A DNA stretch of 64,000 nt from positions 19,879,041-19,943,040 of the forward strand of contig NC_052137.2 of the NCBI RefSeq assembly GCF_016086655.4, written 5' to 3'. Below the pieces are notes generated by a model. It worked only from the letters and a program-made list of their open reading frames with translations. It had not been told where the DNA came from and did not search any database. Each line of letters opens with the position of its first letter. Positions within the stretch are counted from its first letter, which is position 1. Origin of the DNA: Lepeophtheirus salmonis. Lineage: Eukaryota > Arthropoda > Copepoda > Siphonostomatoida > Caligidae. This document shows, piece after piece, positions 36,771-48,889 of the stretch. Both the position numbers and the translations under genes were made by a program.

Positions 36771-38370
36771 AATATTGTTTATCCAAGGATGGTTACTATA
36801 TTAATCCATTATATAACTTAGTTTTTATCAAAGTAGAATGACTTAACAAATGTGAAGATTTGAGGAAGACTATCCAATTCTAGATCATTTGTGTACTAAA
36901 AGGGTAATGCTCTAAATAAAAGTAGGGGAAGAGTTGATGATATGGATCCTTGATATTACAATATTAAATTACTAGGTTCTATAGTTATTGAAATCGTATT
37001 AGCTTCTTAATTACAAAATAGTTGTTCCCAAGGATCGGATTCAATATTATGTAGGACGTCAAAGAACAATTCCATCCTCGTCATTAAGACCCAATTAAAT
37101 TAAATTAAAGAGAAATTAAATTGTTTAAATTTATAATCAAATATATTACCGAAGTTTATATAAATTAATAAAATGATGTACAACTTAAAAATAAAAACTT
37201 TTATTAAAGCGTTAATTTTTTTAAAGTTTATTTATTAGGGATCTACCGATACCAGATTCTGGATCTTTATGGACGATTCCGATACTGATTCCTTATTATT
37301 TATAAAAGGATTTCATAAACAAATGACCAAATTGTTAACTTTTTTAATGTTTAACTTTTTATTAATTAGGGATAGGGGAAAAATCCATCTTGTCAATAAA
37401 TTTAAATTTAAAAAAGTGAATTACTCTCTGTTCTCAAGAGTCAATTAATTTCTGGTTAGCTCATGTTAGGGAATTCGATGCCCCTCTTTTTTTAGATATT
37501 TAAAAGTAGCCTCCTCATCCCTTGCCTATGATCTAATTTCAACTGCCTCACTGATAAAAAAAAAATACTTGCGAAACTCACTATTTTCTATTATTTTACT
37601 GGTTCTGCCGATATGAAATCAAAATGGTCTTGAACTGTTTCCAGTTCCTATCTGAGTTTTATATGCATGCTTGTTCTAAATATTGAAATATGTATTAACC
37701 ATTGCTCCAGTCTGGACTCGTCTCTTTTTTAATGGACCCGTGACGAATACTGATGACTCAAATTTGACTAAAAAAAACTCGACTTTAGTTTTGTTATAAA
37801 CAATATTATTCAACACACATACAAAAAAGAAATGTTTATTGAAAAAGTTACTCAATGGTTTCAGAGTAAAACACTCATCCCAACTCCTACTGTTACAAAC
37901 TCTTTGAACGCGCATTATGATACAATTCAAAAGTATGAGGCAATGTGTTCATTTCTTAATTGTTACTTTCAAGTAAAATTCCTGTAAAAACCAGCAAATA
38001 TATCTTCCCTTTATTTTTATTTTTTTTTAATTTGTCTGAACGACATCGTCTAGTCTATCAATTTTGTTGATTTGTAACTGTAATTTTGTCTCCAAAAATG
38101 AGTTCAATAAGTTTATTTATTTCGTATTTATTCTTAAAACTCATTATAAATACAATTCCAATATTACTTAATGTTTAAAGAAGAATTTTAACTTGTTTTA
38201 AATACAATATTATGCAATTAAAACAAACAAATAAATATTTTTATTTTTATTTATTTATTATTATTTATTTTAATTAAATAACTGACCCATAGAAATATTA
38301 ATTTTAATTGTTTTTTCATCAATAATGAAGGGGAAAAAGTTAAGATTGATTTGTGGATCTAAGCGTTAAT
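36771..38370. other. AT-rich stretch with a possible hAT-like terminal sequence
   Basis: At 37236-37292, TAGGGATCTACCGATACC and a following GACGATTCCGATACTGATTC resemble ends of hAT-type miniature elements (CCGATACCGATAC-rich). No partner end was found. Otherwise no supported feature. Confidence 0.25.
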
Positions 38371-38420
38371 AAAATTCGAATTTCAAATGCATAAGAAAAT
38401 TCGAATTTCAAAAGCATAAG
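38371..38420 (+). repeat. 25-bp tandem duplication
   Basis: Two adjacent 25-base units, 38371-38395 and 38396-38420, differ at a single base (T to A at unit position 17). They sit immediately 5' of the hAT transposase relic. Confidence 0.85.
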
Positions 38421-38434
38421 AAAGCCGTATTGAC

Positions 38435-39027
38435 GATACTAATGTGAAGTTTAAATTAAAAAATGAAATTTACTCAAGTCCGGATGCTTTTAATTTTATA
38501 TCAACAATGACCAAAATGCATGTTTCCTGCAATGCCCAACTCCATATTGAGAATAATTTAAATATTGCAAAATTCATGGAAGTTAATGCTGACACAGTCA
38601 TTTCTTCTCACTACGTCATCAAAAAGTAAATTGAATCCAAAAGTAAATTAGTGTTGTCAAAGATTAAGAAAGAACTTGTAGGTAATGATAATATTCTTGT
38701 CTTAAACTAAAATAAGACCAAGGACTGAAATTGTTGTATGGTCATTCTTAGGTTGCCCTTATTTCTTAAATTTGGAAAATGTTAAGACCTATTGAAATGA
38801 AAAGTCTCAACAACTTTTTTAGCTTTGATTTCTGTAGCGATGGACAAATAATTTTCATTATTGATGATGCAGCTTTATGTTTAGGAGCAGTTAAAAACCT
38901 GAAACATTATTTTACTATGATGTTACACGTCATTTATCTTGCTCATGGTCTGTACGGAATAGCAACGTGTCGTCCTAATTACTTGGAAAATAACGACACT
39001 CTTATTTTTTTTTCTAATAAAGGGTGA
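38435..39027 (+). pseudogene. hAT-type transposase relic (CGGBP1-like group)
   Basis: Three plus-strand segments read in the order of a hAT-related transposase. The first, 38444-38626, includes MTKMHVSCNAQLHIENNLNI and ends SSHYVIKK, matching the SxLRKNYV-like block. Then VLSKIKKELVGNDNILVL with stops stands where the family has an (I/V)-x-VDETTD block; the DETTD is lost. The last segment, 38779-39024, reads SDGQIIFIIDDAALCLG, AVKNLKHYF and MMLHVIYLAHGLYGIA, which parallels the DAAPYMxKAG...MIHxTCxAHxLHR motif. The Cys of that motif and several catalytic positions are replaced. hAT elements move DNA by a DDE/RNase H-fold transposase; this one is dead. TIRs not found. Confidence 0.6.
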
Positions 39028-40797
39028 TTGAAAACAATGGATTACTACGTAGAGCACATCAACTCAGTCTTAATGGTATGAATGAAAACAGTGAGTAACC
39101 AATAAATCAAAAGCGATAATATTATCCATTTATGACATTTGTTATAGGAAAATTTGTACAAATAACCTAAATTTGTACTGATGAATGAGGGTGTTAAACA
39201 TTTGCTTCGAGGTTATCATCAATCAAACCTGCATAGTATATCCAATTTAAGACATCAGATAATAAAAAAATATTTTTAATATTATAGTCGTATCGTTATT
39301 CATAAGTCTCATTAACTATTTTGCATCTTCATTATAGATTCTCTTCATACGCCATAAATAATTAATCATTCTTAATAGTAAATATAAAATATAATTAAAG
39401 AAAATAGTAAATATCTATTAGACCTAATATTCTGAGCTGTATTTGGGTCCACCTATTCAGCTAGAATAATAAATCGTCATGACAGCTAAGTTACTCTGCT
39501 TCCAAACATTCTTTAATCTCTCAGGTTTACCACGTTAATTTTTGATTTCTTTATTATATAAAATAATAACTATACTATTATATTTTTATTGCTTTCGTTG
39601 AATACCTCAGTCCTCACATTGAAAAAAAAAAAACTTTTAAGCAAAAAAGTTAATCAAATTCGCTAAGCCTAGATTAAAAATGGTTATTCATACGAATTCA
39701 TCATATACAAGACATATTCAAAATAAATAATGAATATTATAAAAAAATGGATTAGAAGGAATATGAGGCATTTTTAAAACTTTTAACGGAGGGTTAAACG
39801 TATTCTCACAAGAACTGTGAAAATTTTCACATCATAGCTTTGATGTCCCCTCCTCAAGAAAGAAAAACAGGTTTGGAAAATATTAAACATTGTTCAAGTT
39901 ACTACTACAATTAAAAAAAGTAGAATTTTCAGAGCAATACTCAGCACTACCATACAAGTAAAAGGAATATGTTATGTAAAATATCCATAACATGTGGTAT
40001 ATATCAGGCCAGCCGTTATTATTTACTCCTCTCTATTATGCAAATTTTGAAAGGTTAAAGATCATTTTTTTACAATTTTATCATAACTTTTTTTTCAGTG
40101 CCAATAACACCTAGTACAAATATATATCAATTATGTCAATTGTAAATATCATGTTCATTACATTCTGCATATTCCAATTGATAAAAAACATGTTAATGAA
40201 AAAAATAGATAAAATATAAAGTTGAAAAATGCCCAAATTTTTCATCAATACCTATACATAGAGTGAAATTTCAGTACAAGTTATAATTAAAAAAATAATC
40301 GGGGCCTGCAAGATATAATGTGCTTCTTTTTCCTTTTTTTCTCCTTCTTCCCCGCCCCTTCCCCCACATAAAGCAGATCATTTGGTTATAATACAAAAGA
40401 GAGAAGAAAAAAAAAACTGAAGAGAAGAAGGACACTGAATATTAATAAAAAAGAATTCTCCATACATGTGACAGGATAAACGTAGCAGTGTGTGTGCTTG
40501 CATTTATTCGTTAATCCATTCTGGTATTATTAAACTGCTTAAACTCCGGCATTTATTCCTGTAAATATTAAAAAGAACCCCTGTAATAAGTGTATCTATC
40601 TTTATGGCTTTGTCAGCTCCTAGAGACATCAAGAAAAGCTCCCTCTCCCTCAATGTTACTCTTCGCTTCTTGGAATTTTCCATAAAATGGTTTATTAAGC
40701 CAAATAATATATATGACCAATAAAAGAACAGTTTGTCTGTACGAAAAAAAATCATGGAGTTATATATAAAGTATTCGTTGATGTTAATCGTAAACAT
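39028..40797. other. AT-rich stretch with an inverted family B copy
   Basis: At 39470-39550 (minus) family B is recognisable: CCACGTTAAT, ACATTCTTTAAT, and CATGACAGCTAAG read as reverse complement of the core. The minus-strand 120-codon ORF at 40504-40866 partly overlaps a family A unit; its C-terminal half (MENSKKRRVTLRERELFL) is basic and could be chance. No gene supported. Confidence 0.35.
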
Positions 40798-40913
40798 ACT
40801 TTGATCTAAGAAAAAACTATGTGGTCGTATTGGTGAACTATTGCAGGGGTGTGCATGTAGCATCAAACGTGTGGAAAGGGTAGTTTATAATGATCCCTGA
40901 TGTATATCATATA
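40798..40913 (+). repeat. Family A unit (copy A6)
   Basis: GATCTAAGAAAAAACTATG, GGTCGTATTGGTGAACTATT, GCAGGGGTGTGCATGTAGC and CCTGATGTATATCATATA. It ends exactly where the mariner derivative at 40914-41436 begins. The anchor distance to A7 minus the 523-bp insertion is 115 bp, the family A period. Confidence 0.65.
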
Positions 40914-41436
40914 CTGGGTGGTTTAGATAAATTTGGAAATATTTTAAGGCTTATAATGAACAAACTAGATGGGGTAGAACGATAATTTTTTCATTATTTG
41001 AGAACTACAATTAAGGAAATTCAATTATTTATAATGAGATCTGCCTTTATTGATTAACATGGAGATACGGCGACGGGCGCTTTGGCAGGCCTTGGCGACC
41101 TCGAGTGGATCCAGTTTTGCCATTGTTCGGGTAATATAGACTTCTTCAGGGCATCCACAGATGAATGATACTTGGCACAATTCTAGTGAATGAAAATTAA
41201 AAAAATGAAAAACCAGAACCAGTATAATGGCAAGGCTGGATCAACACGAGGTCGCCTGGACCTATCAATGCTTCCTGCACCGTGAGGACAAGGTTATTAA
41301 GAGAGGCGGGCATTATTATAAATAATTGAATGTAATTAAATGTAGCTTTCAAATAATAAAAAATTATGGTTCGACCCAATATTGTACGTTATTTATAAGT
41401 GTTTTATGATTTTCCCAAATTATCCGCAACACCCTG
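40914..41436. mobile_element. Inverted mariner derivative: two 3' halves pointing outward
   Basis: The outer ends are related inverted repeats: CTGGGTGGTTTAGATAAATT at 40914 and, reversed from 41436, CAGGGTGTTGCGGATAATTT. Each arm (~250 bp) contains a mariner transposase C-terminus reading inward to outward. Minus strand ~41137-41039 reads MAKLDPLEVAKACQSARRR and then GRSHYK. Plus strand ~41229-41327 reads MARLDQHEVAWTYQCF, later GGHYYK. On the minus arm SVDALKKSI upstream fits the usual VxALKxSI stretch. The arms are roughly three-quarters identical by eye, and the 5' half of the element is absent on both sides. The structure sits between family A units A6 and A7, with TA at 40912-40913 on the left. 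Confidence 0.75.
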
Positions 41437-41540
41437 GACAGATCTAAGAACTAACAATATAGTCGTATTGATGAAACATTGCAAGTGTGTGCATGCATCA
41501 CTGAATATGCAGCATTGTTCCTGTTTGCCTTTGTTATTAC
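41437..41540 (+). repeat. Family A unit (copy A7)
   Basis: Resumes the family A sequence straight after the inserted mariner derivative: GATCTAAGAACTAACAATAT, AGTCGTATTGATGAAACATT, GCAAGTGTGTGCATGC. The overlapping 79-codon ORF is incidental. Confidence 0.65.
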
Positions 41541-41639
41541 TCTCTTATATATATAATAACACTGGGGAACACGAATCTTGTACAAATGAATTCAAGCCAA
41601 TAATCGAATTTATCATTGAGTGCAGAAATCAAATCTGAT

Positions 41640-42130
41640 ATCTTTTTTTTGTGAGTCGTCTGAATTTTGAAATATCTGTAATAACTAGTAATTTGGTACT
41701 ATTATCGTTCCGAGTAGTTTTTTACTCTTAAAACAATCCCCAAATTAAAATTAGGATTAATGAAACTAATGTAAAAGTGTTTCTTATGATTAAAAAGTGT
41801 TTTTATTGATTCTATATCTTGTTCTGAGCTCGATATATTTCCAATTTTAGGGTGAAAAACAACGAATAACTACACTTTTCTTTAAACCCTTATTACTTAT
41901 TCATAGTATATGACGAGGAATATCATAGTTTATATCATGATAAAATATTCAATGTTTAATTTTTTTTTAAATACTTAAAAAATATTCATCTCCAAGTATT
42001 TTTGTTCGGTTTTGTTATTTTTAAGTATTCCTTTTTTTGTGGGGTGTACAAGTAAATAGGGAACATTATCAAAATAATGTTTACGGTTTAATGTCAATTT
42101 CATGGCGTCATTCCCTGTAATAAATAATAA
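41640..42130 (+). repeat. Family C repeat copy
   Basis: Longest visible copy of family C. It begins with TTTTGAAATATCTGTAATAA and ACTATTATCGTTC, the part corresponding to the arms of the 11.5-kb hairpin. It continues AAAACAATCCCCAAATT, GTTTTTATTGATTCTATATC, TTCGGTTTTGTT and GGGGTGTACAAGTAAATAGG, and ends GGCGTCATTCCCTG. No coding capacity recognised. Confidence 0.65.
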
Positions 42131-44204
42131 TAAGTAATACCATAATATAATACCAAGCTTAAAGCTTTGTTTAAATTCAAATAGAATATAAAATAATTAT
42201 TAATTATTTTTGAAATATTCAAATGATCTACTCATCATGAATGGATCTCTTCAAAACTTGAAAAACAATATTATTTCTATGTATGAAAACCATTTTATTA
42301 TTATACTGTACTATACTTTAGAGTACTGACCCATTCTTAGTGTATAGACAATCATATTGAGTCTATCTTGGGACTATGCAGATACTTGATCTTAAAAATA
42401 ACAATACAATTGAGCATGCACGACATAAAAGGGGAGGGGGGAAATATATATATAATATTGAATGTGACTTTAGATATAGTTTAGCAACAAGCGTATGTAG
42501 CTAAAGCTCAGCTAAGTAGCGTTCTATAGACTATAGTATTCTTAGTCTCATCATGTCATATTAAAGCAATCCTTAAACTGTTTACTAAGCCTTATACTAA
42601 GGAGTTCCGAGCGAGTTATCTTCTAGACCAATAAAGCGAATCTATTATTTTAAAGTAAAGTATGTCTGTTCATCAAAGTCTAATAACTCAGAGCAATGAT
42701 GGTTACTACCGCTTTGATTATAAATTATAATATGTAATAATAATGGTGTTGATTAATAAAATTTTACAAATTGGCTATTGACCTTTGTAGCTATAAATTT
42801 TCCTTTTCTTAAAAAATAATTTTAATAGACTTCACCTTTTCTTAATTCCTCAAAGTTACAAAAAAAATACAGTTACAAATTTCTATAATGTAAAGCAAAT
42901 TAAAAAAAAAAAAACTTTTGTAGATCTATAGCGTAAGGCCAGTAAAATTTACCTGCGGCATCTCATGTGATAGTCCTGCCGCTTTTTTTTTAAGTGCACG
43001 CAATTATTTCAAATAGAAGGATCACTTATAAGAATAAAACGATGAAGCTAATAAATATATTATTTCAACTTTAATATCTTTTTTAAACATATTCACATTG
43101 ATATGATATATTTCATATATTGAATATCATACTTGTCTGGACATAAATAATAAGCATTTCATTTATATAGATTTAATTCATTCTCCTCCCCCTCCTCTTT
43201 CCCCACCACACATGATGAGGAGTATTTTGAAGACATTGATGCATGTGTCTTTTTAATCTCATAATATTTTTTGATTTAGTTTTATGCTTAACAATATTAA
43301 CATTATAGAGAATAATTATTGATATATTTTATAAAAATGCTCCAAATCAATGTCAATTTTTGTAAAAAAAAAACAATTCACAAGAACAAAGAATATGTCA
43401 ACTTTGATCGCACATCATTTTGTACGCTGACACGGTAATAAGAAATTGTTAGAGGTGAAGCACATAAAATTCATTCAAAGAAGGTTTTAGAACAAAAGAA
43501 CAATTGAGACATCGGTAAATTCAACCTATTTTTTTTCATTCTACGCAATTTTTAAGATTCTAAAATATAATTGTGAAACTTGTCTCCTTAATGATTTTGT
43601 TCATTTAAATTTAACAAATGTTAATTAAATAAAAATATGTTTTTTTTGTTAGAAATTCTTCTTCATTTTCAATCAAATACAAATCAGAATAGCAAAAAAA
43701 AAACACACAAAAAAACAATAATAATAATATTGTAATTATAACCTTAATATTGTAAATCCTGCCTTTTAATGATAAAAGTAGAGAATACAAATATATTTTA
43801 AAAAAACAACAACTAAATTCTCTTCTAAAAAACCATCGTAGAATTAACAGAATTTCAAAAGATTCATAGGTTTAGAGTTATAAATAAGTCTGCATGTTCA
43901 AAGCTAACTAAAAAGCTCAATCTTGGTCAATTTTCCCAGAAATAATTGACCTATAAATGGCGCCCCTAAGCTAAAACCTTTTAGTTTTTAGAAAGTATCA
44001 ACCTTGAAACAATACATGTATTTTACAAGTTTTTCAGCTGTCCGACAATTGCTCATGAGATATAGCATTGTAAGTAGAGCAAATTTTTGTTATAGTTAAA
44101 TAAATAGATAAAAAAATAATTTGTGTGTTTAGGAAGCATAGTTTTTTGAATAAAAAAATACTGTTATTCCCAGGTTTGGCTTGATAAACACTATTTGTAC
44201 TCTG
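42131..44204. other. AT-rich stretch, no supported feature
   Basis: Short (AAT)n at 43717-43732, poly-A/T tracts, and a C-rich patch near 43181-43210. No ORF with recognisable motifs. Confidence 0.4.
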
Positions 44205-44585
44205 CACAAGTAAAATCAACTGTTAAAAAATGGTTTTGCTAGTTTAAACAAAGCAAAATCAGCGTCGAAGACGATGCAAATAGTAGATGGCCGAAAGAGT
44301 CATATACCGACTTATACGATCAACCACAAAAGTATTAAATTATCTTTAAGTGAATTTGATTCACATTTCTGAGACTTTACAAATATCAAAAATGTGTGTA
44401 GGACATTTTGTGTATGAATATTTATAAAGCAAAACCTGTGAGCAAAGTGGGTGCTGCGTGAGCTCACAATCAATCGAAAGCAACCACGTGTGCATAATTC
44501 CGATCAATTTTTAGCGAAATTTATGCTTAATATCTACGCATTTTTTAGACGATATATGACTCAATGGCTCCATCACTACACTCAA
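44205..44585 (+). pseudogene. Mos1-like mariner transposase relic, N-terminal third
   Basis: At 44212-44300 the reading STVKKWF, FKQSKISVEDDANSRWPKES corresponds to the mariner WFxxFKxGxxxxxDxxRxGRP block linking the two HTH units. At about 44441-44500 KWVLRELTINRKQPRV matches the classic KWVPHEL/KWVPRxL motif with its downstream N-x-x-x-R. Around 44550-44576, WLHHYT after GACGATATATG fits the DExW(V/L)HHY block that carries the first catalytic Asp. Stops and shifts are frequent. The sequence ends there; no second or third Asp block follows. This is a different mariner subfamily from the DD37D-like copies elsewhere. Confidence 0.7.
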
Positions 44586-44589
44586 TAGT

Positions 44590-45094
44590 CTAGTTGACAA
44601 TCAGCCGAGTCGTCAGCATGCGATGAACCGAATCTAAAGTGTGGAAAGACACAGCAGCAAGTACATGTTGTATGTACTCTGGGATGTACATGGTATAATA
44701 AGCATTAAGTACCTCAATATAGGCTATACTATCTACAGCAATTATTACATTACATTTTTTGAGCACCCGAAGGGCTCCATTTAAAGAAGAAACAAGTGTT
44801 ATTTCATCAAAACAATGCACCATGTCACAAATCAAAATTGCATGGATTAAGCTACAAATTGCTTCTCCATCCACTGTATTCTCTAGAACTGGTCTTTAGT
44901 TACTTTTTCCTGTTTGAAGACCTCGAAGGAATAATCGCTGGAAATAATTCAGAGGTAATGAAAAGGTATTTGTAGACACTGAGGCTTATTTTGAGACTAA
45001 AGTTAAATAGTACTATAATGGCATGGAACAATTTTATTCGTAATAAAATAGTTGCATCTCTCTCGAACATAATTACATTGAATAAATAAATCAT
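44590..45094 (-). other. Two unassigned minus-strand ORFs
   Basis: 44590-44904 is open for about 105 codons and includes NTVDGEAICSLIHAILICD, ALRVLKKCNVIIAVDSI and HTLDSVHRMLTTRL. 45094-44900 (64 codons, true ATG) includes MFERDATILLRIKLFHAI. Composition of the first is plausibly protein-like, but neither matches a family I know, and they are not in one frame. Could be a degraded element or chance. Confidence 0.25.
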
Positions 45095-45894
45095 TTTTAC
45101 AAAATCAATGTGTTTTACTTTCTAGTCTACGAACTTTTCAGTCGATTTGTTATTTAAAATATGTTTATCGACTAATGTTCTTTAATTTTTATTATATTTT
45201 TTGGTAATATATAGGTCATTTAATGAAAAATATGAGGTGGATCAACATAGAAACAATCTTGAACTAAAATTAAGAATAAGAGAAAATATCAATAAATATT
45301 TTTACAGCTCAATACATCATGGATATATTTGAGTCAATTATAACCTTTGTATTCAAATATCTGGGATAAAAAAAGAATTTTAACTATTTTTAACAACCAA
45401 AATTTCATATAAAAAAGTCCAAAATTAGCCCTGATATGTCCTTTTAAATAAAAACTATCAATTGCGCAATATTTTAATATTATTATCAATTTTGGCTACT
45501 TTTAATTCAATTTGCGCTCCCTCTAAAGGATTAATAAAAATCATTTTTTGTGAGAAATTGACGATAATTTGTTGAAGAATACGGATGTAATCCATACTAA
45601 ATTTTAAGAAAAATTATTCTAGCGTGCTTTTGTGTTGAAATGTGTAGCTATTTCTAATAATTTCTTATTAAGAAAAGACAAAAAAAGCTTTTTGAAAAGT
45701 CTTTGACCATCTATACGAGAAAAATTTAAGAGATTTTGTAACGTTCCAATCTATTTTTTTCAATTATACCAGCTGAAGCTGTATTTCTTACCTACCGAAA
45801 CATTGATGTTAGATGTTATATCTGAATTATTAATAAAAAGGAAACAAAAAGGCTAGAGATTGCAACACTAGTCCATGCGTTCATAGCAACTCGG

Positions 45895-46190
45895 ACATTA
45901 TTAAGAATTGAAGGGTAACTTTCATACATTCTATAAGGTAATAAAGCTTGTGGAGGATGGAGAAAGCGTCAAGGGTTAGCCTAAAATGAATAAACAAATC
46001 ATACTGACCTCAAAGGCTTCTAAACATATATTTGAGGTCAATCCATCCTTGAACATGTCTGAATTTGTCAGGCAGATGAAGGTGAGCTAATATGCAGTCT
46101 CTAAAGCTGTCCAATACGCTAGGGAGAGGTCTATGAGGAATGTTATAAGAATCAGAAAACTCAATCAAATAGATTTCCATGCTGGATTAC
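45895..46190 (+). pseudogene. Mariner/Tc1-type transposase N-terminal fragment
   Basis: From 45947 one frame runs 80 codons with two stops. LVEDGESVKG is followed by NPSLNMSEFVRQMKVS and YAVSKAVQYARERSMR, the layout of the mariner HTH region (NPxxSMRxxAxxxxVSxxTVRRAV). SMSEF/V-x-x-AVxxAV are visible helix signatures. No catalytic blocks follow, so only the DNA-binding part remains. The preceding 45841-45940 (VRIIKN-like) may be its upstream edge. Confidence 0.6.
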
Positions 46191-48889
46191 TGGTGTAACT
46201 ACTTAATACTATCCATGATATTAATTCATAATTCTCTTGGTTATTTTGTCGTAAGACTTATTTGCTGCCTTTTTGTGTTTTATATTATAGTTTCGAACTT
46301 TACCACTAGTCCTTACTGTTGAAACATTCCTTCCTCTATATCGATGGAGATTTTGACATTTCTTTGAATATTAAATATGATCATGGATATGAGTCAAGTG
46401 CCCAAAGTCAAATAGTTCTTTCGAAATAGACTCATGATCCAGGATATGTTACTCCTTACTTTTTTGTCCTCATAAACACTATTCCTTCTTTACTTCCTCA
46501 ATGTTTTCTTTTTTTCTTCTGAATTCTTAGATCTATAGCTGAAATACAACATTAAAGACTAAAGATAAACTTCGAAGCTCTAATATAAAAACATAAAAAG
46601 GAGGTGAATAAGTCATGCGCTCGGGCCAGAACTACCCGCACATCACTAATATGTCACTATATGAATACGTAAGTAAGATACGTTAGATTCCTGCTACAAA
46701 TCTTTGATTGCGTGATCCTCAAACATCTTCTCAGATTAATTCCATATGATATTAAGGAAATTTATGTAAAAAAGTTATATCAGATTCGAGATATTTTGGA
46801 ATGGGAAACTATGTAGAGACTATATTTTTAGAACTCTAGTAAAGCCACGAAAGATGCACCCAAGAGATATTAACCATAAAGTCTATCATATTACAAAGAT
46901 TTATGGGCAGAAGGAATACATAAACAAATAAGAGGTATCATGTTTTCTCAAGTAGAATATTCAAGAGAACAACAACTGCTGTATACCATCAAAAAGTATG
47001 TAATTTACTGTTAAGATATGGGGTTGTCTTGGGGCAATATTGTTGTTTTTTCCCTCTGAGTCCCTGTGATTGGTTGGCTTCAATTTCACCCAAGTTATAA
47101 AATACCTTAAAATGGAAGTAACTGTATCAATGAATGACTTAAAATCTGGATACACTATTTAAATTTAAAATCATTAACCCTCTCTATTATAACCATAACT
47201 GTTTGGATTATATAAGTTATATTATTTTAACGTCAATTAGTTAAAGATAAATATATATTTTTCATAGAAAGTGATTATTCCTATTGTTTGTAAAACATAC
47301 CTAAAACTTGTATGGTTCCTTGTTGCGACGTTGGTAAAGTATCTGGCTGAAAGTTCAAAGGTAATAGAATAAGAATATCAAACATGTAAATTGTTGATAA
47401 ATGGAAATCAGCTAAACCAATTTATTATGTAGTACCTCATTAAAAATGATTATATATTCATTTTAATAATATAAGATGAGTATTTACCTATATACGAGTA
47501 TTATTATTTATATAGATGGTAGATCCCTTAATAGCTTTAAAAAAGTTGTTTGCTCTCTTCATTTTAAACATGACGATTTTGAAATAGAAATTAGATGGAC
47601 AAATTGAGAACTTAAAAGACGTATCTTGAGAAAAATAAATATAAACTCTTTAAAATGAAAAACAGAAGTGACAATGAAACAAGAACCATTATAACATAAA
47701 TACTGAGTTGAGGTGTAAACGAAAAAGTGATCAAATATAATTAAATACATAAAAGTTTTTGAGAAACGATGAAATTTCAAATTTGTAGGAACTCAAAATA
47801 AATTGTGTAACTACAAAAGTAAGTTTAGATTGTAGGGATAATAAGAATTGTACAAGCCTCAATAAGATATTTGTTGAATGAACTTATGCATTCAGAATAT
47901 AACTAAGTTACCCATGTACTCAATCCTTTTTTCGTTAATCTTTTGACTAAGTTATTATGTCTTATCCTACATCTAGCCAAAGTTTTTCTATGTCTTGTAA
48001 ATCATGAAATTACCTTTTTTTTAAATCCATAATATCCAATAAATTTGTCAATGATATATTGAAAAACTATAAAGTAGCACAAAATGAAAATAAATAAAAA
48101 ATAGACGTCTTTTCAATCCAGAAAAAAAAACTCAATATTCCGGCAAAAAATAATAAAATTAAAATTTATAGACTGATTTACTATTAAGTATCAATTTTTT
48201 AAACGAGTATATTTTAAAAATATGGTTATGGATCACTCAAGACTGATTTTGAGTAATCCATGATAGGATTTTCAAATAAAATTAATAATTACAGAATTGT
48301 AAAAGAAATTAAAAGCTTACTTCATAAGTGTATTCTTATATTTTACTAAGAAAAGGGTAATTACTCTACATAGAGTATTCAATGTTTTAGATCATGAGAT
48401 ATTCTAATTGAAGAGGATTCATAGCAGTCATATTTAAATATAAGTAGAAGTTGAACTTACTGCCACAATAAGTTATCAAAACCAATTTGATAGGAAAGAA
48501 ATTATTATGCAATTTCACTATGTTCCGTGTCTTCAGTTTGAGTAGTGGCAATGATAACGATTTGTTGCATTAAAATATACAAATATGAACTAATTCATGA
48601 ATTGCTTAACATGTTGAGTAATCCGCATGTTAAGTTCCTAATTAATAATTTAAGTTTGAAATTCATGAATTTAAAGGTACATTTTTAAGCAGATATCCTC
48701 TCAATACACATATATACACCTGAGGACGAGTCATAACTGATAAATAATTCTTCAAAAATGAAGCACAAACATATAATCATCATGGAAATTGAATCAAATC
48801 CCCGTTCAGCAATTATTTCCGTTTCGTGTTCTGTTATATGTTTCAATTGTTAGGTAGTACGATTGTCAATGTACGGCATTATATCGCGA
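46191..48889. other. AT-rich stretch, no supported feature
   Basis: Short ORFs without motifs (minus 46961-47155 and 47559-47780 are low-complexity). No tRNA or structured repeat accepted. Confidence 0.4.

Noticed and set aside
40504..40866. 120-codon minus ORF with a basic KKRR stretch
   Set aside because: N-terminal part is the antisense of a family A repeat unit; no family motif or splice context.
41197..41379. 60-codon minus ORF
   Set aside because: Shadow of the plus-strand mariner C-terminus in the inverted derivative.
47325..47360. tRNA-like A box and B box (GTTGGTAAAG, AAAGTTCAAAGG)
   Set aside because: Spacing between the boxes is far too short for a tRNA or a tRNA-derived SINE promoter.
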